From positions 21,862-85,861 of the forward strand of contig CACZBF010000012.1 in the NCBI GenBank assembly GCA_902779355.1: a DNA stretch of 64,000 nt. Reading direction: 5' to 3'. The notes under the pieces were generated by a model. It ran no database searches. It saw only the letters and a program-made list of their open reading frames with translations, and was not told the origin of the DNA. Position 1 is the stretch's first letter, and each line of letters starts with the position of its first letter. Below are positions 63,000 to 64,000 of the stretch, piece after piece. The position numbers and the translations under genes are program-made. Source of the stretch: an uncultured Lachnospiraceae bacterium (GTDB lineage Bacteria > Bacillota > Clostridia > Lachnospirales > Lachnospiraceae).

Positions 63000-63190
63000 G
63001 AGTGCAGTTTTTTCGCCAATCCAAAGATAGGATATGGTGTAGCTAATTAAAAACGCTAATACTAGAGCCGGAACCTTATCCAAGGATGAAGGCGCACCCG
63101 GCGGTGACTCAGCTGAAAGGAATCCCGTAACCTAAAACTTCTATCTAAACAGAGTTTTAGGTTTTGGCCTCGCGCCCGTTGAAAGCGTTT
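63000..63190 (+). ncRNA. Structured segment, possible untranslated RNA or riboswitch-like element
   Basis: No ORF fits here. CCTTATCC pairs with GGATgAAGG around AA; GAGCCGG upstream can pair with CCGG...CTC downstream, enclosing it; a GC-rich AGCTGAAAGGAATCCCG follows; then AACCTAAAACT pairs perfectly over 11 bp with AGTTTTAGGTT (about 63128-63162) and is followed by TTTTGG, like a terminator. The order aptamer-like fold then hairpin suggests a plus-strand cis-regulatory RNA. I compared it from memory with common riboswitch classes and found no convincing match. Confidence 0.4.
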
Positions 63191-63491
63191 GCCAAGGGCA
63201 CCTTTCAGATCAGATTTTCCCCATCATAGCAAAACCGTGTCAACGAAGATCCAACCCGATATTCTGTACTGGCAATATAGCATGCATCGTATCCCGATTC
63301 AATGGATTTCCGGCAATTTCTCAAAGTGTCGTTTCTGGAACGACTTTTCTATCGTGCGCCTTGCCTTTTCTTCAAGCGGATGCTATAGTCCCATTGAGAG
63401 CAGTACCATTACGCACGGGAGTTGGAACTTCGGTTCCCCGCGGGACTTGGGCTGCTTTTTCTTATTGTTCTAAGTTATATTGCAATAGCAA
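63191..63491. other. Low-complexity intergenic stretch without a supported gene
   Basis: Frames on both strands are short and without recognisable motifs or ribosome sites; a 94-codon plus frame from 63189 has no protein-like features. A minus-strand frame gives patches such as KARRTIEKSFQKRHFEKLPEIH that are broken by stops and could be a decayed gene, but I cannot name it. Confidence 0.4.
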
Positions 63492-63519
63492 TTGAAGTCA
63501 TTTTTTGGTATATTATAAG
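63492..63519 (+). promoter_or_regulatory. Probable promoter of the 91-aa gene
   Basis: TTGAAG (63492-63497) and TATAAG (63514-63519) are spaced by 16 bp, about 50 bp before the ATG at 63568. Confidence 0.5.
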
Positions 63520-63567
63520 TGATGTAACTGGCACAGTTTTCCACAAGCAAAAAGGGAGGAGATTAAT

Positions 63568-63843
63568 ATGGTTGCAGCAATAGCAGAGCCAAAATCTCAT
63601 ATTGAAAATGGAATCGTATTCTATGATACTCCTTGGACTGTTGATGCCTCTGAATACTTAAATCTTCATGGAGAACACGATTTTATTGCTTCAAGAGGTG
63701 ATGACACCTATACCGTTTATTGTTATGTAGAAGGGTATGAATACAATAAAACATTCGAGGATTTATTTTATTCCAAATACAAACCTCTTGGATGCTCCTG
63801 GATAGGAGGATTATCAAATATAGACGGGGGATTTCTGCTTTGA
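63568..63843 (+). CDS. Unrecognised 91-aa protein
   Basis: The gene has a strong ribosome site (GGGAGGAG) and a promoter-like sequence. The protein begins MVAAIAEPKSHIENGIVFY and is rich in aromatic and acidic residues (GDDTYTVYCYVEGYEYNKTF), soluble, without a known motif. Base composition is clearly more AT-rich than the main chromosome genes, hinting at transfer. Confidence 0.65.
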   Translation: MVAAIAEPKSHIENGIVFYDTPWTVDASEYLNLHGEHDFIASRGDDTYTVYCYVEGYEYNKTFEDLFYSKYKPLGCSWIGGLSNIDGGFLL

Positions 63844-63971
63844 TTAAACTTAAAAAAATAAGAGTAGGGAATGGATATCATTATATTTGCGACGAGAACA
63901 CATCGACTGAAGATACTGCTCACCAAAACTATTCCTCCAATCAAAAGGTATATAGCAGCCTTCAACAATAA
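63840..63971 (+). CDS. Possible short downstream ORF
   Basis: A TTG overlapping the TGA of the previous gene opens a 43-codon frame (MIKLKKIRVGNGYHYI to SNQKVYSSLQQ). Coupled start and protein-like composition are the only support. An overlapping frame from ATG at about 63871 stays open to the window end and is an alternative. Confidence 0.25.
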   Translation: MIKLKKIRVGNGYHYICDENTSTEDTAHQNYSSNQKVYSSLQQ

Positions 63972-64000
63972 GGTTCTGCTCATTCTCAATAGCAGTCTTT

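Noticed and set aside
63000..63190. Known riboswitch class (FMN, c-di-AMP, c-di-GMP, lysine)
   Set aside because: Short stretches such as CCGGCGGTGA recall FMN elements and GAGCCGG...AACC recalls c-di-AMP elements, but the remaining conserved positions do not line up and no matching gene follows.
63768..63989. 73-codon minus-strand frame with a hydrophobic start
   Set aside because: It overlaps the better supported plus-strand 91-aa gene, has no ribosome site and its C-terminal half is the complement of that gene.
1..64000. CRISPR array, tRNA or rRNA genes
   Set aside because: I saw no regularly spaced identical repeats, no tRNA cloverleaf with a CCA-type acceptor and no rRNA-like sequence.

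Overview
The window looks like chromosome of a Gram-positive, anaerobic, roughly 50% GC clostridial bacterium, most likely Lachnospiraceae-like. The grounds are AddAB in place of RecBCD, pyruvate:ferredoxin oxidoreductase, reverse-type rubrerythrin, the rho-rpmE-DUF1385-prmC-prfA order, a DUF4364 protein, a zinc-type L31, SpoIIE-type phosphatases, and strong GGAGG ribosome sites with sigma-A-like promoters. Taxonomy is inferred from gene content and was not tested by a database search. I see no tRNA, rRNA, CRISPR array or complete insertion sequence.

Layout. 0-8 kb: a minus-strand run addB-addA-maf plus a gene cut by the left edge. 8-13 kb: SIMPL lipoprotein-like protein, an unknown gene preceded by an unusual 144-bp multi-hairpin element, a DUF362 ferredoxin-like protein, rubrerythrin, and a YolD/Y-family polymerase pair whose polymerase seems to start at ATC. 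13-19 kb: a polysaccharide-deacetylase-like lipoprotein that has lost its catalytic aspartate, prfA, prmC, DUF1385, rpmE, rho. 19-28 kb: malic enzyme and DUF4364 on plus; then a CBS-containing family II pyrophosphatase, a coiled-coil membrane protein, TraX-like protein and nifJ on minus.

28-37 kb is rich in signalling proteins: a STAS domain fused to a kinase-like domain with a mutated catalytic loop, an HD-(p)ppGpp-hydrolase-like domain fused to an intact APH-type kinase, DUF4956, a membrane-anchored ComEC-like metallo-beta-lactamase, a SpoIIE phosphatase, and a zinc-ribbon/YARHG/SH3 protein. It ends in a decayed patch with a chimeric chorismate synthase relic and an sce7726-type nuclease-like gene.

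37-50.6 kb is the most unusual part. Downstream of, and translationally coupled to, intact aroC lie two GNAT-type proteins, a 942-aa calpain-type (C2) cysteine protease, a 1785-aa mostly helical protein with a C-terminal type II PI4-kinase-like motif set, and a second sensor-SpoIIE phosphatase. The five genes share one strand and close spacing and look like a post-translational modification or signalling cassette that I do not recognise as a described system.

50.6-59 kb: a YbiT-type ABC-F, a LUD-domain protein, a CPBP protease, topoisomerase IV-like parC/parE and a CdaR/PucR-type regulator, all closely packed on minus. 59-64 kb: an Lsa/CplR-type ABC-F ribosomal protection gene behind a transcription attenuator with a four-codon leader ORF, a prolyl-tRNA editing protein, an XRE regulator/membrane protein pair with a direct-repeat operator, and a low-GC tail with small ORFs and a structured RNA-like segment.
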